This document shows, one piece after another, positions 1-6,372 of a stretch of DNA of 6,854 nt. Where the stretch lies: contig CALBHZ010000231.1 of assembly GCA_937892815.1 (NCBI GenBank), forward strand, positions 1 to 6,854. The letters run 5' to 3'. The position numbers and the translations under genes were made by a program. A model generated the notes under the pieces. It saw only the letters and a list, made by a program, of their open reading frames with translations, did not search any database and had not been told where the DNA came from. The stretch comes from an uncultured archaeon. Its GTDB lineage: Archaea; Thermoproteota; Nitrososphaeria; Conexivisphaerales; CALBHZ01. Each line of letters starts with the position of its first letter. Position 1 is the first letter of the stretch.

Positions 1-68
1 TTCAAGCAGAAGACGGCATACGAGATGTAGAGAGGTCTCGTGGGCTCGGAGATGTGTATAAGAGACAG
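1..68 (+). other. Illumina Nextera P7/i7 adapter (technical, not genomic)
   Basis: Positions 3-26 match the P7 flow-cell sequence, 27-34 (GTAGAGAG) sit where the i7 index belongs, 35-49 match the Nextera read-2 linker, and 50-68 are the 19-bp Tn5 mosaic end AGATGTGTATAAGAGACAG. From memory the index is that of Nextera N707. Genomic DNA begins at 69. A GTG at 54 inside the mosaic end is in frame with the first gene and creates a false start adding five adapter-encoded residues (MYKRQ). This stretch should be trimmed before annotation or deposition. Confidence 0.98.
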
Positions 69-1421
69 GTAATAGACGATTTAGCCGCTAGAATCCTGTA
101 CGCTCAAGATCCGATGCCTTACGACGTCGAAGAGCGGAATATACCGTACGTGGTAGTTAGGCCTGCTAATGCAGAGGAGGTATCTAAGGTACTGAAGTAC
201 GCGAACGAGAAGAAGGTTCCGGTACACGTCCACGGAGCCGGAACCTCCCTAGGAGGCCTAGCTAGGCCTAAGACCAACTGCATATTGATCGATATGAGGA
301 GGTTAAATGAGATAAAGGTATATCCGGAGAGAGGGTATTTCGAGGCTGGAGCTGGAGCTAGGGTATGGGAGGTTAGGAGGGCTTTAGCCGAGCATAGCTG
401 CATGCTTCCAGCTTTTCCAGGAAGCGAGAGGATAGCTACTATCGGAGGAATCGTAGCTACGAACACGAGCGCTCACGCCGTAGACGCCGCACTGGGCAAG
501 CCCGGAGACTTCGTCTTAGGGCTAGAAGTTGTACTGCCTACAGGAGAGGTTATAGAGACGGGAACGGAGTCAACTAGGAGGCCTGCGGGCGTCGAGCTAA
601 CTAAGCTGTTCGTGGGATGTGAAGGGATATTTGGAGTGATAACTAAGGTTAGGATGAGGCTTATACCCAATATAAGGACTAGGAACATCGTAGCTTACTT
701 CGATCGAGTAGACGGCATTTTAGATACGGTAATGGATATGTATAGGAAGGGGGTATTGCCTCCCCTCTTCTTTGAGTTCTTGGATGAGTCTGCAGCTAAA
801 ATAGGTTTCGAGGCTGTGGGCTTGTCTGAACCTAAGGGAAGCGTTTGTATCGCTACCGTACATGATTGGACTGAAAAGGGAGTAGATGAAAAGGCCATTA
901 AATTTCTAAAGTTTTTGAGAGAAGAAGGGGCGCGAGAGGCAAGGGAAGTAGTAGACGAGGTAGAGTGGAAGAAGATATGGGGTAGCAGAGCTGAGGTAGG
1001 AAACTATTTGAATAGAAAGGGAGTTTTAGCGGGAGTTGAAATCACTCCGAGAGTCGATTTCCTTAAAGATGCCTATTATGAGACTAAGAGCTTAAAGGGT
1101 AGATTCAAGAGCTATAAAAACCCCGAGTTCTACTCCTTCGGACATGTGGGAGCTCCTACCCTACACGCGGAATTCCTAATTCCAACTAAGGACGTACCTA
1201 ACGAAGTTAAGAAGAGGTTTATCATGGAGGTTAGGATTAAGACCGAGGAGATCAACGCTAAGTATAAAGGATGTGGAGGAGAGTGGGGGATTACGGCTCA
1301 GAGGATAGACTTCATTAAGAAGAGGTACGGAGATGCTTACTACGAGCTATTGAAGAAGCTGAAAAGTACGCTAGATCCAAACAACATATTGAACAGAGGG
1401 AATTTAGAGGGGTGGTGGTAA
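69..1421 (+). CDS. GlcD-like FAD-linked 2-hydroxyacid dehydrogenase subunit, 5'-truncated
   Basis: This is an FAD-binding (PCMH/VAO-type) oxidoreductase of the GlcD / D-lactate dehydrogenase family, which oxidises 2-hydroxy acids to 2-oxo acids and passes electrons to a partner. Numbering from the first genomic codon, the FAD domain spans about 25-205, with G56-AGTSLGG, the PGSE...TIGG segment (117-127) and G183-CEGIFG. The FAD-oxidase C-terminal domain follows and ends with LDPNNILNRGNL. In that domain the usual GHxGDGNxH reads GHVGAPTLH, keeping both histidines (H359, H366). The usual EHG reads E405-W406-G, so the His is missing. The gene runs in from the fragment end. Judged against the family, roughly 10-30 N-terminal residues are lost and the true start is not in the window. 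The stop overlaps the next start by one base (TAATG), so the two proteins are probably made together and form a complex. The family call is firm; the substrate is unknown. Confidence 0.9.
   Translation, partial: VIDDLAARILYAQDPMPYDVEERNIPYVVVRPANAEEVSKVLKYANEKKVPVHVHGAGTSLGGLARPKTNCILIDMRRLNEIKVYPERGYFEAGAGARVWEVRRALAEHSCMLPAFPGSERIATIGGIVATNTSAHAVDAALGKPGDFVLGLEVVLPTGEVIETGTESTRRPAGVELTKLFVGCEGIFGVITKVRMRLIPNIRTRNIVAYFDRVDGILDTVMDMYRKGVLPPLFFEFLDESAAKIGFEAVGLSEPKGSVCIATVHDWTEKGVDEKAIKFLKFLREEGAREAREVVDEVEWKKIWGSRAEVGNYLNRKGVLAGVEITPRVDFLKDAYYETKSLKGRFKSYKNPEFYSFGHVGAPTLHAEFLIPTKDVPNEVKKRFIMEVRIKTEEINAKYKGCGGEWGITAQRIDFIKKRYGDAYYELLKKLKSTLDPNNILNRGNLEGWW
1407..1415 (+). promoter_or_regulatory. 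Shine-Dalgarno-like GAGGGGTGG for the iron-sulfur gene
   Basis: A purine-rich GAGGGGTGG lies 5 nt before the ATG at 1421, within the last codons of the preceding gene. It resembles the archaeal GGAGGTGA consensus with one extra G. This spacing favours ATG 1421 over the in-frame GTG codons at 1412 and 1415, which would overlap the motif itself. It fits reinitiation after the overlapping TAA stop. Confidence 0.55.
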
Positions 1422-2716
1422 TGAGTAGAGAAGAGCTATTGAGAGAGCTGGATAGATGTCAAAAATGTCGTTTTTGTATAGATCAATGTCCGGTTTACAG
1501 TTATATAGATAACGCCGAATACCTCGCTCCCTACGGTAGAATTCAGTCTATGAGGTATATGCTTAAAGGAAGTTATACGGTAAATGATAACCTCCTATAT
1601 TACATCTATACGTGCCTAATTTGCGCTGGATGTGAAATAGTATGCAGAGAAGCTGGAGAAAGCTTAGAGGTATCGAAGCTGATACGACGTAGCAGGACGA
1701 TCTTATCGGATGCTTTACTAAGAGGCGAGGTTGAAGGCACGGAATCAAGCGTCCTATCTTACCTATTGTCGTCTATCGTTAACAACATTAGGAGAGTTGG
1801 GGATCCGTTAGGTCTTGATAAGCCTTATTGGTTAAATTGGGCGTTATCTATCAACGTTCCTAAAAAAGGTTCGACAATTATCCTCACTTCTAGAATGTAC
1901 CAGATGGCTCCTTATTTACCTCAAATTACCAAATTGGTAGATCAAGCTAGAGGGATGGTCTCCAGCAAACTGTTAAGGAAGATAATTACTAAGGCATCTG
2001 GATTAGGTTTGAAGATTTCAGAGTTAAGGTTGAAAAGGGAGATCGTGAACAGATCAGAACGCATACTGCAGGGAATTTACCTCTCGCTAACTAAGCTTGG
2101 TTTAAATCCATCATTCCTGTACGAAGATGAGCCGTATAGCGGCGCTTTATTGTACGATCTAGGGTTAGACGATCCTCTTGTTGAGCACTCTAAGAAGGTT
2201 TACAGACTACTTAAGGAGAGAGACGTGAAAACGGTAATAACCGTAGATCCTCATACATTTTTCATGTTAAAACAGGTATATCCGTCCATAATAGATGGCT
2301 TCGATATTGAGGTAAGACACTATATCGAAGTTCTCAGTTCAAACATCGATGTAATTTCTAAATGGAATAAATTGGGTGGAAGGTACGTAATTCACGATCC
2401 GTGTACTATGGCGAGAGATTTGGGAGTTATTGAGGAGCCTAGGAAGGTTATTGAAGGCCTAGGAATCGACTTAGTAGAGCCTGAGGATAAGGGAATAGAA
2501 ACTAAGTGCTGTGGAGGCCCTATAGAGTACGCCTATCCAAAGCTATCTAAGAAAATAGCCTTAGAACGTCTAAAAAGGCTATCTAAGTTCCACAGTAAAA
2601 TCGTGTCGTACTGTCCAATATGCTGGATAAACTTAGGTTCGTACGAGGAAGAGCTCAACTTGGAGGTGAGGGATTTAGGAGAGCTGCTTTATGAGGTATT
2701 CTTCAAAACAAAATGA
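1421..2716 (+). CDS. GlcF/HdrD-like iron-sulfur oxidoreductase subunit with CCG domain
   Basis: This 431-residue cytoplasmic protein is probably the electron-transfer partner of the GlcD-like subunit, as in GlcDF and D-lactate dehydrogenase complexes. Two [4Fe-4S] ferredoxin motifs lie at the N-terminus: C13-C16-C19-C23-P and C65-C68-C71-C75. The C-terminal cysteine-rich (CCG) domain is complete, with C328, C363-C364-G365 and C398-x2-C401; in HdrB relatives such domains bind a non-cubane 4Fe-4S cluster. The N-terminal CCG repeat (about 152-290) appears degenerate. Where cysteines are expected it reads ILTSRMY, EPYSGALLYDLG and VDPHTF, and about 40 extra helical residues (179-220) separate its halves. 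ATG 1421 is chosen because it overlaps the upstream stop and has a spaced Shine-Dalgarno; an in-frame GTG at 1412 would add three residues. It could equally be an HdrD- or LutA-type subunit serving another dehydrogenase. The family assignment is strong, the exact role inferred. Confidence 0.88.
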   Translation: MSREELLRELDRCQKCRFCIDQCPVYSYIDNAEYLAPYGRIQSMRYMLKGSYTVNDNLLYYIYTCLICAGCEIVCREAGESLEVSKLIRRSRTILSDALLRGEVEGTESSVLSYLLSSIVNNIRRVGDPLGLDKPYWLNWALSINVPKKGSTIILTSRMYQMAPYLPQITKLVDQARGMVSSKLLRKIITKASGLGLKISELRLKREIVNRSERILQGIYLSLTKLGLNPSFLYEDEPYSGALLYDLGLDDPLVEHSKKVYRLLKERDVKTVITVDPHTFFMLKQVYPSIIDGFDIEVRHYIEVLSSNIDVISKWNKLGGRYVIHDPCTMARDLGVIEEPRKVIEGLGIDLVEPEDKGIETKCCGGPIEYAYPKLSKKIALERLKRLSKFHSKIVSYCPICWINLGSYEEELNLEVRDLGELLYEVFFKTK

Positions 2717-2722
2717 TAAATA
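2716..2722 (+). promoter_or_regulatory. TATA-like box for the ene-reductase gene
   Basis: ATAAATA is preceded by the A-rich ACAAAATG, which could serve as a BRE. It is centred 29 bp before the ATG at 2748, the spacing of an archaeal promoter starting an almost leaderless transcript. No Shine-Dalgarno precedes that ATG (CGTTTAACTTATT). The box overlaps the stop codon of the iron-sulfur gene, so the ene-reductase may be transcribed separately as well as by read-through. Confidence 0.45.
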
Positions 2723-2727
2723 CCCTA

Positions 2728-2735
2728 GAGTACTC
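2728..2735. repeat. 8-bp palindrome GAGTACTC between TATA box and start codon
   Basis: GAGTACTC is its own reverse complement and lies between the TATA-like box and the start codon of the ene-reductase gene, where a repressor would block initiation. An 8-bp palindrome can occur by chance and the flanks do not extend it, so an operator role is only a suggestion. Confidence 0.3.
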
Positions 2736-2747
2736 GTTTAACTTATT

Positions 2748-4721
2748 ATGGAGTTCGAGAATTTATTTACGCCTATTAAGATAGGACGCGTCGAAGTTAA
2801 AAACAGGGTTTGTATGGCTCCTATGGGTACCGAGGGGCTAGTAGATAAGGATGGGTTGCCAACCCAACGATTAATCGACTACTTCGTTGAGAGGGCAAAG
2901 GGCGAGGTCGGCTTAATAATTACTAACCTATTCAAAGTCGAAAATGAGATAGAGAAGCACAAGATCGCTACGCCGATAATCACTTATCACGCTATGCCCC
3001 TTTTAACCGAATTGATAGAAGCCGTTCATTCTTACGGCTCAACTATATTGTTTCAGCTTACGGCAGGCTTTGGAAGGGTCGCTCATCCATCTATCTTAGA
3101 TTGTAAGCCCGTTTCCGCATCAGCCTTACCTAACTTCTGGTGTCCAGAAATTACGTGTAGAGAACTTACCACAGATGAAGTAGAGAGGTTAGTTGAAGCG
3201 TTTGGTGATGCCGCCGAGCTTTTAGCTGAAGCGGGAGCCGATGGTGTTGAATTACATGGTCATGAAGGTTATCTACTCGATCAATTTACTACTTCTATTT
3301 GGAATAGAAGAACCGATAAGTACGGAGGAAATCTAAGGGATAGACTAAGGTTCCCCATAGAGGTAATGAGGGAAATAAAGAAGAGAGCAGGTAATAACTT
3401 TATAGTACAGTACCGCTTTAGCTTAAAACATTATTTGAAGGATTTCGATAAAGGAGCTTTACCGGGAGAAGAATTTGAAGAGAAGGGAAGAGATATTGAA
3501 GAAGGCATGGAGATGGCCAAGCTTTTAGAGGAGGCGGGATTCGATTCCCTCCACGTAGATGCTGGGTGCTATGGTAGCTGGTATTGGGCCCATCCGCCAA
3601 TTTATCAGGAGGCCGGATGTATGTTAGGTATGGCTGAGAAAGCAAAGAGCGTTGTGGGAATACCAGTAATAGGAGTAGGTAAGTTAGATAACCCAGAGAT
3701 AGCCGAGAAGGCGATAAGGGAAGGGAAGGCCGATTTAATAGCATTAGGAAGAGGGTTATTAGCCGATCCTTATTGGGCTCTGAAAGTGAAGGAAGGGAGG
3801 TTGAGGGAAATAAGGCCTTGCATAGGTTGTCACGAATGTTTAGAGAGAATTATAACGAATAGACCCCTTTCATGCGCGGTCAATCCAACTTGTGGAAGAG
3901 AAAGGTTGCTTAAAATCGAAAAGGCCAATGATAGGAAAAGGGTCGTCGTAATTGGAGGAGGGGTTGCGGGAATGGAAGCGTCCAGAGTTCTAGCTCTCAG
4001 AGGCTACGATGTAACGCTCTTTGAAAAGGAGGAACTTGGAGGAAATTTAATACCAGCTTCATGTCCAGATTTCAAGAGAGATCTCAGAAGGCTTCTAGAG
4101 TGGTATAGGTACCAAATGGAGGTATTAGGAATAAGGGTTGAGAAGAGAAAGGTTGAGGGAGAAGATATAGTTAAGCTCAATCCAGATGTAGTTATAGTAG
4201 CTACTGGTTCTAGCCCTGTAGTACCCGATATACCTGGAGTAAATAGACCAGAGGTCATTACTAGCGTGGATCTGCTAAGAGGGGTTAAACAGGCGGGAGA
4301 TAAGGTCGTAGTAATAGGAGGAGGCTTAGTAGGATGTGAAGTAGCAATTTGGCTAGCGAAGCGGGGAAAGGACGTAACCATTATCGAGATCCTTCCTAAG
4401 CTTCTTTCGGGAGAGGTATCTGAAGTAAATAGGATGATGTTGCTCGATATGTTATCCTTTTACAACGTAAAAATAAAGGTAAATTCAGAGGTCTTGGAAA
4501 TAGGAGATGGAGAGGTACACGTAATTAATAAAGGAAGTGGAGAAAGGTCTAAAATAGAATTCGATACCGTCGTTTTAGCATGCGGATTTAAACCGAATAG
4601 GGAAGTATACGATCTTCTAGCGAATAAAGTTAAGCGAATATACCTCATAGGAGATAGTAAGAGACCGAGGAGAGTAAAAGACGCGGTATGGGAGGCCTTC
4701 CAAATAGCCATCTCCATCTGA
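2748..4721 (+). CDS. FMN/4Fe-4S/FAD ene-reductase (2-enoate reductase / 2,4-dienoyl-CoA reductase family)
   Basis: This 657-residue protein has the full trimodular layout of the family that includes FadH, trimethylamine dehydrogenase, BaiCD and clostridial 2-enoate reductase, which is about as long. Members move hydride from NAD(P)H through FAD and the cluster to FMN, which reduces an activated C=C bond. The TIM-barrel Old Yellow Enzyme domain spans 1-350, with VCMAPMG (21-27), FQLTAGFGR (102-110), H170-GHEGYLLDQF and NRRTDKYGG (186-194). The 4Fe-4S ligands are C358, C361, C364 and C376. The FAD domain starts at G403-GGVAG, with an inner NAD(P)H domain at G524-GGLVG and the closing GD at 635-636. 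The GSWYWAHPPIY segment (276-286) and preceding LPGEEF...GRDIEEG resemble, from memory, enoate reductases such as FldZ rather than FadH. ATG 2748 fits the conserved N-terminus LFTPIKIGRVEVKNR. The class is firm; whether the substrate is a free enoate or an enoyl-CoA is open. Confidence 0.92.
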   Translation: MEFENLFTPIKIGRVEVKNRVCMAPMGTEGLVDKDGLPTQRLIDYFVERAKGEVGLIITNLFKVENEIEKHKIATPIITYHAMPLLTELIEAVHSYGSTILFQLTAGFGRVAHPSILDCKPVSASALPNFWCPEITCRELTTDEVERLVEAFGDAAELLAEAGADGVELHGHEGYLLDQFTTSIWNRRTDKYGGNLRDRLRFPIEVMREIKKRAGNNFIVQYRFSLKHYLKDFDKGALPGEEFEEKGRDIEEGMEMAKLLEEAGFDSLHVDAGCYGSWYWAHPPIYQEAGCMLGMAEKAKSVVGIPVIGVGKLDNPEIAEKAIREGKADLIALGRGLLADPYWALKVKEGRLREIRPCIGCHECLERIITNRPLSCAVNPTCGRERLLKIEKANDRKRVVVIGGGVAGMEASRVLALRGYDVTLFEKEELGGNLIPASCPDFKRDLRRLLEWYRYQMEVLGIRVEKRKVEGEDIVKLNPDVVIVATGSSPVVPDIPGVNRPEVITSVDLLRGVKQAGDKVVVIGGGLVGCEVAIWLAKRGKDVTIIEILPKLLSGEVSEVNRMMLLDMLSFYNVKIKVNSEVLEIGDGEVHVINKGSGERSKIEFDTVVLACGFKPNREVYDLLANKVKRIYLIGDSKRPRRVKDAVWEAFQIAISI

Positions 4722-4724
4722 CCT

Positions 4725-6287
4725 CTACTCTCTAAGCTTGTTACGCTTAGGTATTCCCAACATGAAGAGTAGTAGAACCACTAAAAGTAGGGCTAAAACT
4801 TCTTCTCTTCCGAACAGGGTTCCTAGAACTTCAGATGGGGGTTTTTCAGCATAGATCTCGCCACTTACCTCCCTTATCTCGTATACTGGGTTTTCTACAA
4901 TTCTTATGCCTAATTTGAGATCGTGCTCTAATGTACAGTTATTCTCATAGGGGTAAAGGAGATAGACTTTGAGATCGTTATTACGCTCGTTTGCAGTGGT
5001 CACTGATACGTATTTAGATACGTTATTGTTAAGGATGAAAGCTCTAGAAGGAAACTCAACAAAAGCGATAGCGTTCCCTAAGGGAATTTCCACGGAAAGA
5101 GAACTGTTGCCTCTGATAAAGCTCTCCTCCGTTTCCAAGCTTAAACTTATCCCCTCTCTCTTTATACTTTCAAACACTTGTTCTATATTCCCTCTATTAA
5201 CTCCTATTGAAATGGATAGGACTAGATACGGTCTGTAATGAGCAGATAGTAAAGGCGAGTGTTCTCCTAGAGCTTTTATTACTTTATCGTAGTTCAACTC
5301 CCACCCATTGATGGTTAGCTTAAGCGCTAACTCAGCGCTCGTTAGGTTTCTATCTACCCCATAAAACATTTCACGTACGGGAAAATAATACATTCTATTT
5401 TCTACTTCTACCTTTCCAACGAGAAAGTTTAAGCCTTTATTCTTAACATCTTCAAGCTTGAAATTAAAAAAGATCCCTACGTTATTTCCCTCTAAATCGG
5501 TTACGTTCTTTAAATTCTCGATAACCCATTTTCCTCCTGAAAACGGAAATGAAAAGGGATGTAAACGCCTAGCTACCTTAAAGACCCTTTCCCTAAATTC
5601 TTCAATCCTAATGAATTTCTCATATATCGCTATGTCCTTACCCCTCTCCTCAACTATCTTCTCATATATGGAATTGTCTAATTCATCTAGCAAGTTTAAG
5701 GTCCTATCTATTACTTGTCCTGGGTTTTCGACCTTATTCTTGTTTAAAATACCTTCAATGTCAGTTAAGCTTTTGACAACGGCGTTTTTCGTTGAGTTTA
5801 AGTCGTGCGGTAATCTAATCCCCTCCAATAAATATCTATAATTCGATATTTTCGTCATAGTCTCATTTACGTTATCTAAAGGGCTTTTGAGAATAGTTTT
5901 GAGGTCGTCAATTAACTGTCTTAACTTTTCAACAGTTGATGGATCGATCGTTCCTCTCCTCCTTATTTTATTCATTATTTGACCAGAATAGTTCTCTGAA
6001 TCGTTGAAGAGCATCCAACTTCTGAAGCTTTCATAAGGTTGAATCCAAGCCTCGTATATTCCATTTAACTTCACTATTAGTATTTCATCGCTTTTTTCTG
6101 GTTGCAGGAGATAGAGGGGTTCAGATAGATCTGCAGCTATCGCAATTTTACCCGTCTTTATAAGTAAGACTTCGTTAAGAGAGTTAGATGTAGCGTTCGC
6201 TCGCTCATATTGTATGAATAGCGAAGAATACGAAATAAGGAGAACGATTGCCAACAGGAGCATTAATTTCCTTTTGTAAAAAGCCAT
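4725..6287 (-). CDS. Secreted, membrane-anchored, putatively N-glycosylated protein of unknown function
   Basis: I do not recognise this 520-residue protein. It begins with a signal peptide: basic MAFYKRK, a hydrophobic core at 8-25 and a possible cleavage site after A30-N31-A32. It ends with a single membrane helix at about 497-512 followed by basic PKRNKLRE. This predicts an outside body of roughly 460 residues with a short cytoplasmic tail. Ten N-x-S/T sequons (N31, 95, 99, 141, 164, 261, 314, 394, 422, 450) suggest surface glycosylation. Residues about 104-245 look helical, possibly coiled coil; about 250-480 look beta-rich. There is one cysteine (C451) and no recognisable catalytic motif. 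ATG 6287 is preferred over TTG 6290 because a TATA-like box is centred 29 bp before it. The gene stands alone, 3 bp from the convergent ene-reductase stop. A cell-envelope, stalk or solute-capturing role is possible but unproven. Confidence 0.85.
   Translation of the reverse strand: MAFYKRKLMLLLAIVLLISYSSLFIQYERANATSNSLNEVLLIKTGKIAIAADLSEPLYLLQPEKSDEILIVKLNGIYEAWIQPYESFRSWMLFNDSENYSGQIMNKIRRRGTIDPSTVEKLRQLIDDLKTILKSPLDNVNETMTKISNYRYLLEGIRLPHDLNSTKNAVVKSLTDIEGILNKNKVENPGQVIDRTLNLLDELDNSIYEKIVEERGKDIAIYEKFIRIEEFRERVFKVARRLHPFSFPFSGGKWVIENLKNVTDLEGNNVGIFFNFKLEDVKNKGLNFLVGKVEVENRMYYFPVREMFYGVDRNLTSAELALKLTINGWELNYDKVIKALGEHSPLLSAHYRPYLVLSISIGVNRGNIEQVFESIKREGISLSLETEESFIRGNSSLSVEIPLGNAIAFVEFPSRAFILNNNVSKYVSVTTANERNNDLKVYLLYPYENNCTLEHDLKLGIRIVENPVYEIREVSGEIYAEKPPSEVLGTLFGREEVLALLLVVLLLFMLGIPKRNKLRE
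4732..4750. repeat. Inverted repeat CTAAGC-N7-GCTTAG at the convergent gene junction
   Basis: A perfect 6-bp stem with a 7-nt loop starts 11 bp after the ene-reductase stop and lies inside the last codons of the opposing gene. RNA from either strand could fold it. It has no following T-tract, and archaeal termination normally relies on T-rich runs, so a role in 3'-end formation or in separating convergent transcripts is tentative. Confidence 0.3.
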
Positions 6288-6311
6288 CAATTCCTTATCA
6301 TATATTCACGG

Positions 6312-6320
6312 TAATAAAAA
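6312..6320 (-). promoter_or_regulatory. TATA-like box for the surface-protein gene
   Basis: On the minus strand TTTTTATTA follows GAGGGAA, a plausible BRE, and is centred 29 bp before the ATG at 6287. This predicts transcription starting only a few bases before the start codon. A short AAGGA ends 5 nt before the ATG, but with this promoter it would sit at or outside the transcript's 5' end, so the mRNA is probably leaderless. Confidence 0.5.
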
Positions 6321-6338
6321 TTCCCTCTACTAGTTAAA

Positions 6339-6345
6339 CTTAATA
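6339..6345 (+). promoter_or_regulatory. TATA-like box for the antitoxin-like gene
   Basis: CTTAATA, preceded by GTTAAA as a possible BRE, is centred 31 bp before the ATG at 6373. The sequence just before that ATG (TCTCTTTCGAA) has no Shine-Dalgarno, again fitting a leaderless mRNA. The match to a TATA box is moderate. Confidence 0.4.
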
Positions 6346-6362
6346 CCTATCCGCCTATAGGT
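6345..6362. promoter_or_regulatory. Candidate operator: ACCTAT-N6-ATAGGT inverted repeat
   Basis: Two perfect 6-bp arms, ACCTAT (6345-6350) and ATAGGT (6357-6362), are separated by six bases. Within the site CCTAT recurs at 6346 and 6354, and the right part CCTATAGG (6354-6361) is itself an 8-bp palindrome. The site runs from the end of the TATA-like box to 10 bp before the ATG of a gene whose product starts with a ribbon-helix-helix domain. Short repeated half-sites over the promoter are typical of autoregulated antitoxins, so self-repression is likely. The divergent surface-protein promoter is within about 25 bp. Confidence 0.45.
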
Positions 6363-6372
6363 CTCTTTCGAA

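Noticed and set aside
50..68. Tn5 mosaic end, and its inverted copy at 6799-6817, as ends of a natural transposon.
   Set aside because: They are joined to P7/P5 primer sequences and 8-base indexes, so they come from library preparation.
54..68. GTG at 54 as the start of the GlcD-like gene.
   Set aside because: It lies inside the mosaic end; codons before 69 are adapter. The true start is upstream of the fragment.
3418..4717. Long minus-strand open frames within the ene-reductase gene (for example 3418-3744, 4004-4381, 4460-4717).
   Set aside because: They are Ser/Pro/Thr/Leu-rich antisense translations with no recognisable domain, while the plus strand encodes a conserved enzyme throughout.
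4969..5841. Plus-strand open frames antisense to the surface-protein gene (4969-5238 and 5458-5841).
   Set aside because: No promoter, ribosome site or recognisable domain; composition is that of a shadow frame.
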